Part shown: positions 42,851 to 53,667 of the stretch, in pieces
How the letters are laid out: the number at the start of each line of letters is the position of its first letter
Position numbering within the stretch: position 1 is the first letter of the stretch
Origin: Lunularia cruciata
Lineage: Eukaryota; Streptophyta; Marchantiopsida; Lunulariales; Lunulariaceae
NCBI GenBank assembly: GCA_948567375.1
Contig: OX419760.1
Location: 17,794,001 to 17,858,000 of the forward strand
Length of the DNA stretch: 64,000 nt
Direction: 5' to 3'
Notes under the pieces: model-generated
What the model was told of the DNA's origin: nothing
Database searches by the model: none
The model's input: only the letters and a program-made list of their open reading frames with translations
Made by a program: the position numbers and the translations under genes

Positions 42851-43990
42851 TCATTGATAGATACAAGAAGAGGAGGAGGTTGGACTCAAGAGGAAAAGGA
42901 AGAGTAGTTAGGAACAAAGGCTTTCAACTTGGAAACATGAAAGATAGGATGGATACGCATATGACAAAGCAAGGCAAGTCGATAAGCAACAAGAGAGACA
43001 GTTTGGATGACATCAATGGGTCCTATCCAATTAGGGGCAAGTTTACTAACTTAGGTATCAAGTGGGAGAGGGAGGTTACTAGAGGATATCATACCTTTAT
43101 CACTGACTTCAAAGGTGAGGTCATGACAATGGTAGTCCGCATATTTTTTAACAATTTTGAGCAACAAGGAGGTGAGATTTGGCTTGTTGGAGAGATTGGG
43201 ATATATTAGTCAAGAATGTTGAAGTATGAGGAACCTAAGATGGAGAGGGAGCAAGAAGAGAATCTAGAACAAGTGGATCTTGGCCAAAATTGAGAAAGAA
43301 AGGAGAAAATCTGGTGCTTGCCTATTTGGAATTGTTGTAGGCAAATTCTACAACTACAAGACATTCATCCAAATTGGTATGGTGGACATTGACAAAGGCA
43401 CGTAGCATATCTTCTAATGTATAATTTTCACATTTTGTTTGTCCATCATTTTGAAGATGATAGGTTGTGGACAAAGCAAGCTTGGTGCCAAGTATCTGGA
43501 AGAGTGCTTGCCAAAACTTCTTGGTAAATCAAGGATTGCAGTTGGAGATGAGTACAAGTGGCATCCCATGATGCTTGAAGAGATTGTCAAAGTAGATTTG
43601 TGCTAAGGTTGGAGCATCTATGGTATCAAAGGTTGGTGCCAAGTGGATTTGATTACTAAGCTTATCCACAAACACCACAATTGTTGTGTGTCCTTGCTTT
43701 GTCTTGGGTAAGGATGTGATGAGATCCAAGCTCACATGTTCCCATCAAGCGGATGGAATGGCGAATGGTTGAAGGAGTCCACTTGGCTTTTGGTTGCTGG
43801 CCTTGTTACGTTGGTACATAATCGGACAAATTTTTGAACATCTTGCGTCATGTTGGGCTACCATTATTGGCGTTGGAGGGTACTCAAGATCTTATCCACA
43901 CCCATGTGACCAACTATAGGTAATTCATGGGCTTCTTGAAGGCACACACGTCAAAGATCACCTTTGGCTAGAACATAGATCTGGTCTTCA
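42851..43990 (-). pseudogene. pol: D2 integrase
   Basis: Core: SLDLITSLPKTKQGHTTIVVFVDKL (first Asp), then HHGMPLVLISNCNP where chromoviruses have ISDRDP, so the second catalytic Asp is Asn and the Arg is Cys, both G-to-A or C-to-T changes. The zinc domain upstream is broken but readable near 43830-43990. The C-terminal GPF module near 43000-43050 aligns with D3. A plus-strand open frame over 42721-43209 is only its shadow. Confidence 0.85.
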
Positions 43991-44229
43991 TGGAATAGGA
44001 GGCCTTCCTTGAAGGAGAAGGTGTTGTACTCCTTGTCGCATGTTGTAAGGCAACCATGTACCATTTGGAAGAAGAGATCTTACTGTAGAGTTGATTGATA
44101 CTCATTTTGGACCTTGGAGTCAAGTGACACCGTTGTAATTGCCGCTATGATGAGAAGAAGATACTTCAAATCAGGTTGTCATGAGAAAGCATTAGGGAGG
44201 ACATGGAACCAACTTGGTTCCAAGTTTGA

Positions 44230-44660
44230 TGTTAAACAAATAGAGCTGTTCATCTTATTGATGATGTCTACACTTCATGTGTTCCAAGTGTAAGGTCTAC
44301 AACAATGGTTTGTGATCAATTTGCATGATCACTTGTTTCTCCAAGAGGTAATGCCTCCATACCTTGGTGGCATATACCATTGCAAGTTTTTCTTGATCTT
44401 GAGTAGAGTAGTTTCTTTCAGCCATATTGAGTTGGTGTGACACAAAGGCAATGGGATGTAATCTATTGTTGCAACATGGATCCAAGTGCAAAGTTAGATG
44501 CATCAAAGTCAACCACATAGGGTAGTTGAGGATCATATGGTTGAAGAATGGGCCTTGAAGACACTATATGTTTCAACTTTTGGAATGCTTCTTTGTGCTT
44601 TGTGGTCCATTGGAAGCTCAAGTCCTTCCCCAAGAGGTCAGTCAGTGGTGCAATCACATG
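44230..44660 (-). pseudogene. pol: D2 RNase H
   Basis: APLTDLLGKDLSFQWTTKHKEAF at the RT-RNase H junction, then PYVVDFDASNFALGSMLQQ (first Asp), NRLHPIAFVSHQLNMAERNYSTQDQEKLAMVYATKVWRHYL (Gln where Glu is usual: DQEKLA), QIDHKPLL (Asp). One frameshift near 44500. Confidence 0.88.
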
Positions 44661-44662
44661 AG

Positions 44663-45460
44663 CATAATAATGGATGAACCACGGTATAAACTTGCTAGTC
44701 CATTAAATGCCCATACTTTTGTAGCATCCTTTGGAGTAGGCCAATCAATAATGATTTTTTCCTCTTCCATCTTGATCCCTTCTAATGAGATCTTGTGCCC
44801 CAAGAGGGTAACTTCCTTTTGCCAAAAGGCACACTTTGATATCTTGCAATAAAATTTCCATTGTCATAGTCATCTTAGGACTTCTTGTACGTGATTCACG
44901 TGTTTTATCTTTGTCTTGCTATAGATTAAGATATCATCCAAGAACACCACCATGTATTGATCCAATAATCCATCCAACACCCAATGCATTTGATCCATGA
45001 AGACTATTGGAGCATTAGTGGGCCTGAAAGGTAGAACTCTCCACTCAAAATGCCCATACCTTGTGCAAAAGGCCATCTTTTGCACATCCTCCCTATCAAT
45101 GGGATTTTCCAATAGTCGCTGCAAAGATCCAGCTTGGAAAAGTATCGTGCTCCATTCAATTGATCAAGCAAGTCATCAATCCAAGCAAGAGATATGCATT
45201 CTTCATTGTTTGCTTATTGAGCCCACAATAATCAATATAGAAACAAAGGCCTCCATCTTTCTTTGGAACAAATAGTACTAGTGTTCCCCAAGGAGAGGTA
45301 CTATGTCATATGAAGTCCTTCTCCAACAACTTTGTAACTATTGTTTGCAACTCCTCCAACTCCTTTGGTGAGAGCCGTCTACTCATTAGAGTACTCCTTG
45401 GCAATAACTCAATCTAGAAGGGTATACCACGATTGGAAGGTAATCCCTTTGGCAGATCAT
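44663..45460 (-). pseudogene. pol: D2 reverse transcriptase
   Basis: The best part (45124-44870) has MAFCTRYGHFEWRVLPFRPTNAPIVFMDQM and VVFLDDILIYSKT with both catalytic aspartates. The upstream fingers region to 45460 is present in pieces ([14 protein letters not shown]-type sequence near 45240-45290). Chromovirus-like sequence, clearly different from C and A/B RT. Confidence 0.88.
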
Positions 45461-45579
45461 CTGGAAACACATTTGCAAACTCTTGAACTATCTGATCAAC
45501 CATTGCTTGATGAGGCTCTTGGCTCTCCTCAGATTGTTCTTGTGTAATTGGCTTGATCTACACCACAAAAACAAACTTA

Positions 45580-45770
45580 TCTTCTTCCAAAGCTTGCTCT
45601 ATGGCTACTTCACTAACAAACTTCCCATTTAAGGACTCATCTCTCTTCAAAGCTTGCTCCATGGTTGCCTTCCTAGAAAACTTCCCATCTTGGTGCTCCT
45701 CTCTCTTCAAAGCATGCTCTATGGCTACCTTCTCGACAAACTTCCCATCTTGGGACTGACTATTCTTAGG
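45580..45770 (-). repeat. Triplicated 20-residue repeat in D2 PR-RT linker
   Basis: Three tandem 60-bp units on the minus strand: DGKFVEKVAIEHALKREEHQ, DGKFSRKATMEQALKRDESL, NGKFVSEVAIEQALEEDKFV. The frame is kept through all three, so they were translated when they arose. Confidence 0.9.
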
Positions 45771-45800
45771 TGTCTTACTTGGAGGTGCCAAACAACCTAA

Positions 45801-46193
45801 TCAGAAATTCCTACCTTGGTGTTGTACTTGAATTTGTTGTCGGGTCCAATTAGATTGAACCTTATGATATTCAAGCCAAGGTAGTCCTAGAATGACATTA
45901 TAGTGTAAAGGTGCCACTACAAACCTCATACACTCCAAATATTCTTTCCCAATCTTAAAAGTAATAGGATGTGAGGTATGGAATACAAAACCCTTTCTAC
46001 CATCCACTATCATCAATCTACTTCCAATCATTGGCTTGATAGGAATACCCAATTCCTTTGCTACTTGCATAGACATGCAATTCTTTGAACTTCCAAAATC
46101 AACCAAAATACTATAACCTCGATTAGATATTGTACCTTGCAAGTGAAGCAAACTTGCAAAGGTTGAGCCTTCAATCCCATTGGAATTAATCAA
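45801..46193 (-). pseudogene. D2 aspartic protease
   Basis: An open stretch of 130 codons: LLHLQGTISNRGYSILVDFGSSKNCMS (active site D-F-G where D-S/T-G is usual), then VILGLPWLEYHKVQSNW, the chromovirus protease end motif. The D-S-G to D-F-G change makes activity unlikely. The frame stays open otherwise. Confidence 0.88.
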
Positions 46194-46199
46194 GCTTTT

Positions 46200-47127
46200 A
46201 GTAGGCGGCTCAAAATCTCCTATTGGGATTTCTTGTTTCCTTGATCATTTTGTTCCACAAACTCCATCTGGGCAACTTGTTGAGGTCACTCATTCCTAAG
46301 TGGACATTCAGCAATGCAATGTCTAACTTGGCGACAATAAAAATAACCTCCATTTTGTTGCAATCATTCTCTATCCGCTGTACCAAGTGGTCTCCATTGG
46401 ATAGCATCAATCTCCATTGGTGTCGGTTCTTCCACTTGTGCATAGTGTATTGGTAAGCTTTGTGCAGGTCGAGGTTGAGACCAAGTTGTTGCAACCTATG
46501 AATCAAAGCGCTCAGCCAATTTCATGGCTTTTTCTACGTTTTGTGGGTCCCGCATAGTCACCTCCAATTTGGTTTGTGACTTCAATCCCCACACAAATCT
46601 ATCAAGAACTTCATCTTCTTGTATATTTGGAATTTGCATGATGATGTTCTAAAATTGTGTGATGTAGCTCCTTATTGAACCAATCTACTTCAACTCTACC
46701 AATTTATCTCGTGCAGCTTGGGTGACATGTATAGTTTGAAATCTCCCTAGTATTGTATCCTTGAATTCTACCCATGTCAAAATTGGTGCAACAATCTGTC
46801 ATTTAGCTTACTCCACTTGGAATTGCCGCCAAAGTTTTTCCACACCATCCAATTGGCTAGAAGCCAAGAGAATTTATTTCTGTTTATCTTGAAGATTGGT
46901 GGCTTCAAAGTAACGTTTGCAGTCAAACACAAAATTCTCCACTATGCTCAAAAGATTCTTGCCTTCAAACACCTTGGGTTTTGGAAATCAAATGCGATCT
47001 TCTCCATCTCAAACTGGTGCTCTCTCTATGTGTTCTTGTCGTTACTGGTCTCGTTCATCCAACAATCAAGTAAGGTGCTCAATTTGTTGCTACATTGCAA
47101 GGATAATGTCCAATATTGCCACCATAG
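46200..47127 (-). pseudogene. gag: D2 Gag
   Basis: Starts near MVAILDIILAM (about 47127) and is broken by stops. The capsid region near 46560-46900 aligns with D1. The zinc knuckle CFYCRQVRHCIAEC is near 46300-46360. The solo E LTR at 47133 lies just upstream in the leader, so it split the transcript leader from gag. Confidence 0.78.
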
Positions 47128-47132
47128 CTACT

Positions 47133-47868
47133 TGTAATACTCCAAGGACAAGAGAAGAGAGAAAACACAATTTCACACTCAATCATTTGATGCCCCAAAG
47201 GAGCACCTTCTCTTTATTATATAGACAAAGAAGATCTCTTCCAAGGAAGCTCCACCATAGGATTAGGCACACAGATAGGTGATATGTCAAAAAGCTCCAC
47301 CCTTGGATTACCTACTTGGATGGGTGACATGTTGGTCTAGGTCCTATCTGGTTGGTCAAACAAACTTTGACCGGAGGAAATCTTTTAGGGAATCTTCCTG
47401 TAGGAATCTCAAAATCACATGGGTAAGGTACCATTGGAAAGCTCTTGACAAGAAAAACTAGGGAGGAGGGAAGGCCAACCTTTTTTCCATTGGGAAAGAG
47501 TTAATATATTTACGAGGCCTAATTCATCTGTTTAGGCCTCTGAAATTGCCTTCAAAGATTTCAGGCATATTTTGGTTCATACTCTATCAATAGAAATCCC
47601 TTTTTGGTGATACTTATTTCTAATCTGTTTAGTCTATCATGTGTAACATCATTCCAGATGTTACCAAACCAATTCTCACCTTTAAATCATATGTTAAGCT
47701 ATTGGTTTTAAGATTTTCAAGTCTATTTTGGTTTCTAATCTATTAGTAAAAGTACTCTTTTAGTGATACTTCTATCTGATCTATTTTGACCATCATGTAT
47801 AACATCATTCTAGATGTTACCAAACCAAATTTTATATCTAGATCATATGGCTAGCTCTTGGTATTACA
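47133..47868 (-). mobile_element. Solo LTR of family E in D2 leader
   Basis: 736 bp with perfect 8-bp terminal inverted repeats TGTAATAC/GTATTACA and target duplication ctact (47128-47132, 47869-47873). D1 has the uninterrupted target (gcaactactct). It contains a 156-bp tandem duplication (47568-47723 and 47724-47861), which explains its greater length than the other E LTRs. The promoter-like tatataataaag lies on the minus strand near 47210-47222. Confidence 0.94.
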
Positions 47869-48121
47869 CTACTACTCTATCCCATTATTCCTAATTTATC
47901 TAATTGATTAACACATAGATGCATCACGTCCATCATTCTCCATAAGTTACAACAAGAAATATCAAGGTTCCTCAAACAACATGATCATATGCAGAATATC
48001 CTACCCAAAGCGCAAGGTGATGAATTGTATGAAACAATGCTTGGGTAATATCTAGACATGAAAATCCCAATGGCTTGGCGGAAGTGGATTCGATGGTCCA
48101 TAAATTCCATCCATCTCATTC

Positions 48122-48135
48122 ATGCTCTAATACCA
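48122..48135 (-). other. Primer-binding site of D2
   Basis: TGGTATTAGAGCAT on the minus strand, one mismatch to the plant initiator tRNA-Met site, 1 bp from the LTR. Confidence 0.88.
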
Positions 48136-48136
48136 A

Positions 48137-48569
48137 TGTAAAAGACCAAGACCAAGACCAAGGAGAGAAATAGGAGAATGGAAGCTCACATTGGGACACT
48201 TGAATAAGTGAAAAATCCAAATGCCTACCATGAGCTTCGGCTCTTGTATTTATAAGGATCATACAAGGCTCTTGAGAAGCTTCTTAAGAAGCTTCCTTTA
48301 GCCACTTTCTTGGAGTCCAAGCCAAAGTTAAATGGGAAGCTTCTCAAGAAGCTTCCTTCTAGAAGTCGCTTACTTGGCATGCAAGCTAAGCTAGTTGGAA
48401 CCTTCTAGAAGCTTCCTTCTAGAAGCTACTTACTTGAGATGCAAGCTAAGCTAGTCAAGAAGCTTCCCAAGAAGCTTCCTAGATACTTCCAAAATATTCT
48501 AGGCTAATTTGTCTTATTTTTTACTTTGTTAGCCATATTAACTTTATTGCTAAACTCCATATTGTTACA
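48137..48569 (-). repeat. 5' LTR of D2 with heat-shock-type motif array
   Basis: 433 bp. U3 holds a perfect three-unit motif TTCtaGAAgcTTC (48403-48415), another TTCtaGAA (48417-48424) and several gaagcttc units. A TATA box CTTATAAATA (48247-48256, minus strand) lies downstream in the sense direction. Confidence 0.9.
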
Positions 48570-48660
48570 AAAGAGAAGGTGCTCCCTTAGGACACCAAAG
48601 TTTAAGTGTGAAACAAGTTTTTTTTCTTATGTGTTTCTCTACTATCCTTAGAACATTATA
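48570..48660 (+). repeat. E-family LTR, right part
   Basis: Starts with the second aaaga of the D2 target duplication and continues aaggtgctccc...acattata, matching the end of the E LTR at 57421 (acattaca). C2 methyltransferase sequence resumes at 48661. Confidence 0.85.
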
Positions 48661-49300
48661 GAGAATCACCCATCAAAGGGACATTATCCAAAATGTAATC
48701 CAAAATGGATTGATGAACTTGGAGATGTTGTAATATACATAATATTTCCCAAAACACACCAAAATGTGGATCCTAAAGACCCAAACCTTGGCCAACATAT
48801 ATATGTCCATAACATGGCCATCCAAAAATCACCAAATGAATGGGACCGTGTCTCTCTAAATTGTGTGCTCATAACAAGGAAATATTTGATGGTATGATCT
48901 TCTGGTAATCCTTGACTGCTAACATTAGTAATAACTCAAGATATCAATAGGCCAAGTGTGTCACATGATGTAGAGAGACTTGCCTAGCAATCTCATCTCT
49001 GTCCACATACAAGTACCTATGTACATATATACCCACATGTATTACCACAATTATTCTAGTGCTAATCCTACCAAATAACTCCAATAAACATAGTCTCTCT
49101 ATTGGATACTCCAAGCAATGAGTGTGGTGTCCTAAGAGTTTAAGGTAATCAACTCTGAAGGCTCATCCTCACACTAGTCTTTGGTGGCACAAAGGCTCAC
49201 TCCAAGCCTGTTGTATTAGTTGATCCACATGTTGTTACAATGTCTCTTATGAACTCCACAATGGAACATCCAAGTTGGATAGAACAATCCCACTCATACT
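48661..49300 (-). pseudogene. C2 methyltransferase, N-terminal half
   Basis: Readable motifs: I, LLELFGRISTR (near 49060-49090), with the same Arg as C1; IV, FGWPCYGH (near 48815-48835), with catalytic Cys kept but the following Gln changed to Tyr; VI, LDNVPLMGDS (at 48661-48700), Glu changed to Asp. Motifs VIII-X are lost to the deletion. Confirms that the domain belongs to the C family and is not private to C1. Confidence 0.85.
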
Positions 49301-49499
49301 CCAAATCAAAGAGATATCCTTTGGTACAAGAGTATCCTTTGCATAGATGTTCCGCTCCAATAAGTCACCAAGCCAAGTAACAAACCATTGAAAGCTAAAA
49401 TTGATGTTGCCATGGTCTTGGATTGTAGTGATCCAAGAATGCCACTACTGAAGCATTTTGGTAGGCAACATACCAGTCCCTCACCTAATTGCTAACCTA

Positions 49500-50080
49500 A
49501 TCTATAGGATGTTATCTCCTCCTAATAGTCAATACTAAAACCCATGGTGTATAATATTGTTTTCCCAACTAACACATCATATGACTCAACTATTGTCATA
49601 GTGGCTTGAGCTCTCACCATATAGCTATTAGTTGGATGACTAGGTTGAATTTGGACATTGAGCTCTCCACATGTGATATCTTGTGTAGAACCACCTCTTA
49701 GAGATGTATAGATATGAAATGGACACCTCTCCACATTGGTCAACCGTAACTCTAGACCAACAATTATAGCCTTTCTTAACATACAAGGTTGTGCACCAAA
49801 GTCTAGTAAGACCGTTGTGGTGTATAGACCTTCCCTAAAGGTCCCACTAAACAAAAACTCCCCCTTTGGTTATCCAATAAGACAAATCTATGTGTAAATT
49901 GTGCTTGCTCAAAGGCTGGTCTAGTTAGTAACTCCTCCAATCTAGCCATTGTTGCTTGCTATAAACCACTAGTCATTGAGTGGATCCCATGCTCCTCAAC
50001 CAAGTCAGCTCCACATCAACCACCTCTACTTTAGAAGTAAGAACCACATCATCCTTACTTTCACAAAATGTGGCAGCCAC
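49500..50080 (-). pseudogene. C2 protease
   Basis: Open over 49522-49854: TFREGLYTTTVLLDFGAQPCMLRK (D-F-G for D-S-G), then ESYDVLVGKTILYTMGFSIDY. Aligns with C1 protease with about two-thirds identity by eye. Confidence 0.8.
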
Positions 50081-50099
50081 TTGAAACACTAGAGCCGGG

Positions 50100-51960
50100 T
50101 CAACTCCCAATATAAACATGTCACCGGTTGAGAACAAAGGACAATGCATAATCAATTGAGCAGGCCCCAACATTGAGCTAGACTCAAATAGTGTAGTAGC
50201 AAGTGGCTGACAAACATGTAGTCAATCATGATTCCCATCACCACCTACCACACTTGCACTAGGATTTCTAGGAGCCATGGATGTCATATGTTGTGCCTCA
50301 AAGAGTGTAAAAGATTGGGAAAGTCTAACCTGTCTACCAACCTTTCCTCTCTATAGGTCCAACTCCATTGATGCTCCTCTAGGCTTTGGAGCATGTACTG
50401 CACTCCTTGTCACTATGGAAAATGCATCTACTTTTATTGCTCTACACATGAAGTCCAAGATGTCTCTATCACCAATACATGAGGTGGAAGCCTCAACACC
50501 TCAACACAATTTGATCTCCACTGAGTGATGGCCATGCTAGCCAATAATCTCTACTCCAACTACTCAATTCAAGTAGCAAATGGCAGTTTGGAATTAAGAG
50601 TAGGTATGGCACCCCTACCAAGTGTAGATCCACCACCTCTACTACCTCATCCTCCATGACCTAGAGCTCCTCTACCACTTGTCATAGTAGCCCTACTGAC
50701 TAGGTGTAGGTCAAAGCATAGGTCACTAGTGTGACCAAATTTGTGGTAATGCTCACATTGTCTTTATGTTAGCTATGATGAACCAAAGGTATGAAGTCCA
50801 CTACCTTGAGTGCACTCTCTCATGTGGTGAAGTCCACCATAAGTCCAACAAGCAACACCACCACTCATTGGCTACTCTTAACCCAAAAATTAAAGTAAGG
50901 GTCTAGCTACACTAGGCCCTCCACTTGCTCCATAGGATTTGGGCTATCCACCTTGTCCTTGGAAATCAACATGGCATGTTGCACTCTTGCACTTTGGAAG
51001 AAGTAACATTTGTGGATGAGGTCTCCCTACCAAATCCAAATGTCACCACTCTCTCCTCCACTAAGAGAGTTGAGGTCATGTTGAGGTCAATATGCTTAGC
51101 TAAACCAAAGACCATTGCCAAAGTAGGCAAAGTAGCCTATAACAACATAGCATCACAGACTCTACATTGCAACTCTTTGTCTAGTATCCCATACCAAAAC
51201 TAGACTATTTGGGCCTTAACAACTCCTTGAGTAAAATTGATCAGCCATATCATGCAAGTGTATGCCTTGCATAGGCTCTCTCTAGCCTTCCATTGGAACT
51301 CCTACAAGCTTGTTAGTCCGCACTCCTTGGTAGTTCTGCCTCAAACACTAGAAGAACCCACCATGGAGTTAAACCCAAGTACTACACCACCTCTTGTAGT
51401 GGTACTTCCACTCATAGTAGCACCATCTCTAAGAGATCCACCAATGCTACTAGAGCTAGAACTCATGAGTATTGCCGATCTACCCTTAGAAATCAAGCTT
51501 GAAGTGATGGAGACATATTTTGGAGACCAATACTATCTCCATAGCTCAATCTCCTCCAAGTAAGCTCTCCTAAACTCATGATATTCATCCATCAACAAAT
51601 CCTTCAAGTGCTAAAACAACTCTTCTATGCCATGAAGGGTGTAAACAAAGTCCAGTTCTGCATTTGCTACAAATCACATCAACTATCAAAATCGTAGATA
51701 AATTCATCCAACTCAATGATACCCATCATAATAGAGTAATGCTTAGGGCATTTGGAGGCTCCACAAATCTTGTCAATGTCTCACAACAATTGTGTAGACA
51801 CCCCAAGTGCACTCTCAACTAAATCAACTCTTGTGTCAAACTCAAACTGAGAGTCAATCTCCTCCCTCATTGGGACATGAGAAATAGGTTAATATTGAAC
51901 ACCACTCCAAGTCAACCCATTATGTATTATAGTGCTATCTCTTTTGGAATCCCCAAAGAA
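50100..51960 (-). pseudogene. gag: C2 Gag
   Basis: Follows C1 Gag along its length (Ser-rich spacer near 51380-51490, zinc-knuckle region near 50700-50850, capsid region near 51560-51900) but with many more stops; no long frame is left. Codon-level changes are mostly C-to-T and G-to-A relative to C1. Confidence 0.75.
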
Positions 51961-52398
51961 CTTTATTGTGACAAAGTAACCATAATTGCAAACCGCAATG
52001 GTAACCACCATATGTACCCACCAAGATTCACCACCAAGTGCCACCACCAAGTGCCGACACCAACCAAATGCCACCCACTAATATAGCTCTAACTACAACA
52101 AACATACTAGGAGAAAGAGTGACTTGTAACTTGCTATCACAACACTCATTCTCACGGTCTATAGGTCATCACTTCTTGCCTCATCAATGAGAAACATAGG
52201 TAGTCTGACTAGTCATCACTCTAGCCTCACTACCAAGACCACACCAGAGCACCAATGCTCTAAAGTCAGAGCACCTTACTCAAACATGGTACACAAACAA
52301 GAAGTAGAGAATGGATGGGATCCAATCACAAGAAATCAAAATGAAAACACTCCATCTCATAAATCAACATTGGATTGATTCTATCACCATTTAGCAAT
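51961..52398 (-). other. C2 leader
   Basis: Leader between gag and LTR, aligned with 29900-30222 of C1. A decayed primer site (TGGTGATAGAATCAATCC) is next to the LTR. Nothing else seen. Confidence 0.6.
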
Positions 52399-53667
52399 TG
52401 ATATAATAAGAGTTATCTACTTCCTAAGCTACCAAGATCACCAAGAATGAGATCAAACTATCTCCCATACCCAAAGATACATGTGTATAGATATTAGTGG
52501 AACATTCACTAGGACAACAAGTGAAGGTGGACCAGTTTGCTAGGATACTAGTCTAACAACTAGAGGTTTGGGGTTCAAACCCTATTGCACACAATCTAGT
52601 AGGGTGGGTAAATTTTTCCAAATAATGAAAAAAAATTACTCTAAACTAGCTAGCCTCATGCTAGCAAGTTGGCTTGGTGGCCCTTCTAGGCCTTTGTAGC
52701 CCTATGCCTTGAAATGCAAAATGTGGCCTTTCTTCTTGCCACTTCAAACCCTCTCTAAATTTGGCCAAGCTTCTCCAACTCAAGCCAAAATTTGATATTA
52801 ATCTAACATAAAATCTAACATAAATCCCTAGAGTTGGTTGAAAACCAAATCCTTTGCTAAATCTCTACTCAAGCCAATTTGAAAAGATATGGATCTTCAA
52901 ACTCTAATTCATGGGAATGTGTTCACAACTCCACTTTCAATTTTACCTTTTGAGCTCAATTGCATCAAATTGGTCTTGCTTTCATAACTTGAGCTCAAAA
53001 TGAACACCACTACTTGAAATTGATTCTATTCTCAAGCAAATTTGGCTAGCACTTCCGCACACCATTTGCATCATTACCAAATCTGCATCAATTCAAAAGA
53101 GCTTTTGCACACAATCACTCTCAAGGAAAATTTGACCCATGATCAAGCTACCAACAATCAATAAGGCTTGGAAATACCACCAACACCCTCAATTCTTGCA
53201 CCCAATTTCCCCTTGACCTCATTTATTTGATGTAATCAATTTGTTCTCAACTCAAATCACACTCAATTAGATCAGTACTTGATTTGTCATTCAACAATCT
53301 ACCAACAACTAGGCAAGCTACACCCACGCTAGCTAAGAGACTCTAGGCGACACTCACCGGTCTTTGTACACCATAGCCAAGAACTTGAAGGCTAAACATC
53401 AGAGAAGTGAGCTCTTTGGAGTTGCACTATGAAAGTATACCCTTTGATCTTGACCTAGGTCTCTAACCCTAACAGTCTCTTTGACGGCACATCTCATGGT
53501 ACAAATAGTGAAAGTGATGGTGAGTATTTCCATATAGTAAATACCGGAAACATGACTTTTGACTATCAACAAGTAGTATATGTGTAACTGCTAAAATACC
53601 TCTAACTACCTTCATTACTACTTCAACGTCCAAGCAATCTAAGTGCAATGCTACAAATGGTGTGACA
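52399..53667 (-). repeat. 5' LTR of C2
   Basis: 1,269 bp on the minus strand from TGTCACACC (53667). Aligns throughout with the C1 LTR. Its outer edge abuts C3 integrase sequence, which matches C2's own integrase at 37303 onward. Confidence 0.85.

Larger units (their letters stand above)
42239..48569 (-). mobile_element. Element D2: complete chromovirus
   Basis: 6,331 bp between perfect target duplications aaaga (42234-42238, 48570-48574) within an E LTR. Minus-strand order: 5' LTR (48137-48569), initiator-Met primer site, gag (holding a solo E LTR), protease, repeat-bearing linker, RT, RNase H, integrase, chromodomain, polypurine tract, 3' LTR (42239-42639). This is the only full-length D copy and shows the canonical chromovirus layout. 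All domains carry stops. Confidence 0.93.
35960..53667 (-). mobile_element. Element C2: second methyltransferase-bearing gypsy element, heavily nested
   Basis: Minus-strand C copy: 5' LTR 52399-53667, gag, PR, N-terminal half of methyltransferase (48661-49300), then a deletion and foreign insertions, RT (41071-41476), RNase H, integrase (36930-37560), PHD-like module (36246-36545) and a 12-bp 3' LTR stub. The deletion removed RT N-terminus plus methyltransferase C-terminus (equivalent to C1 about 25160-26460). It sits in the integrase of C3 (accat, 53668-53672). Confidence 0.85.

Noticed and set aside
42721-43209. 162-codon plus-strand ORF
   Set aside because: Antisense to D2 integrase C-terminus and chromodomain, which read clearly on the minus strand.
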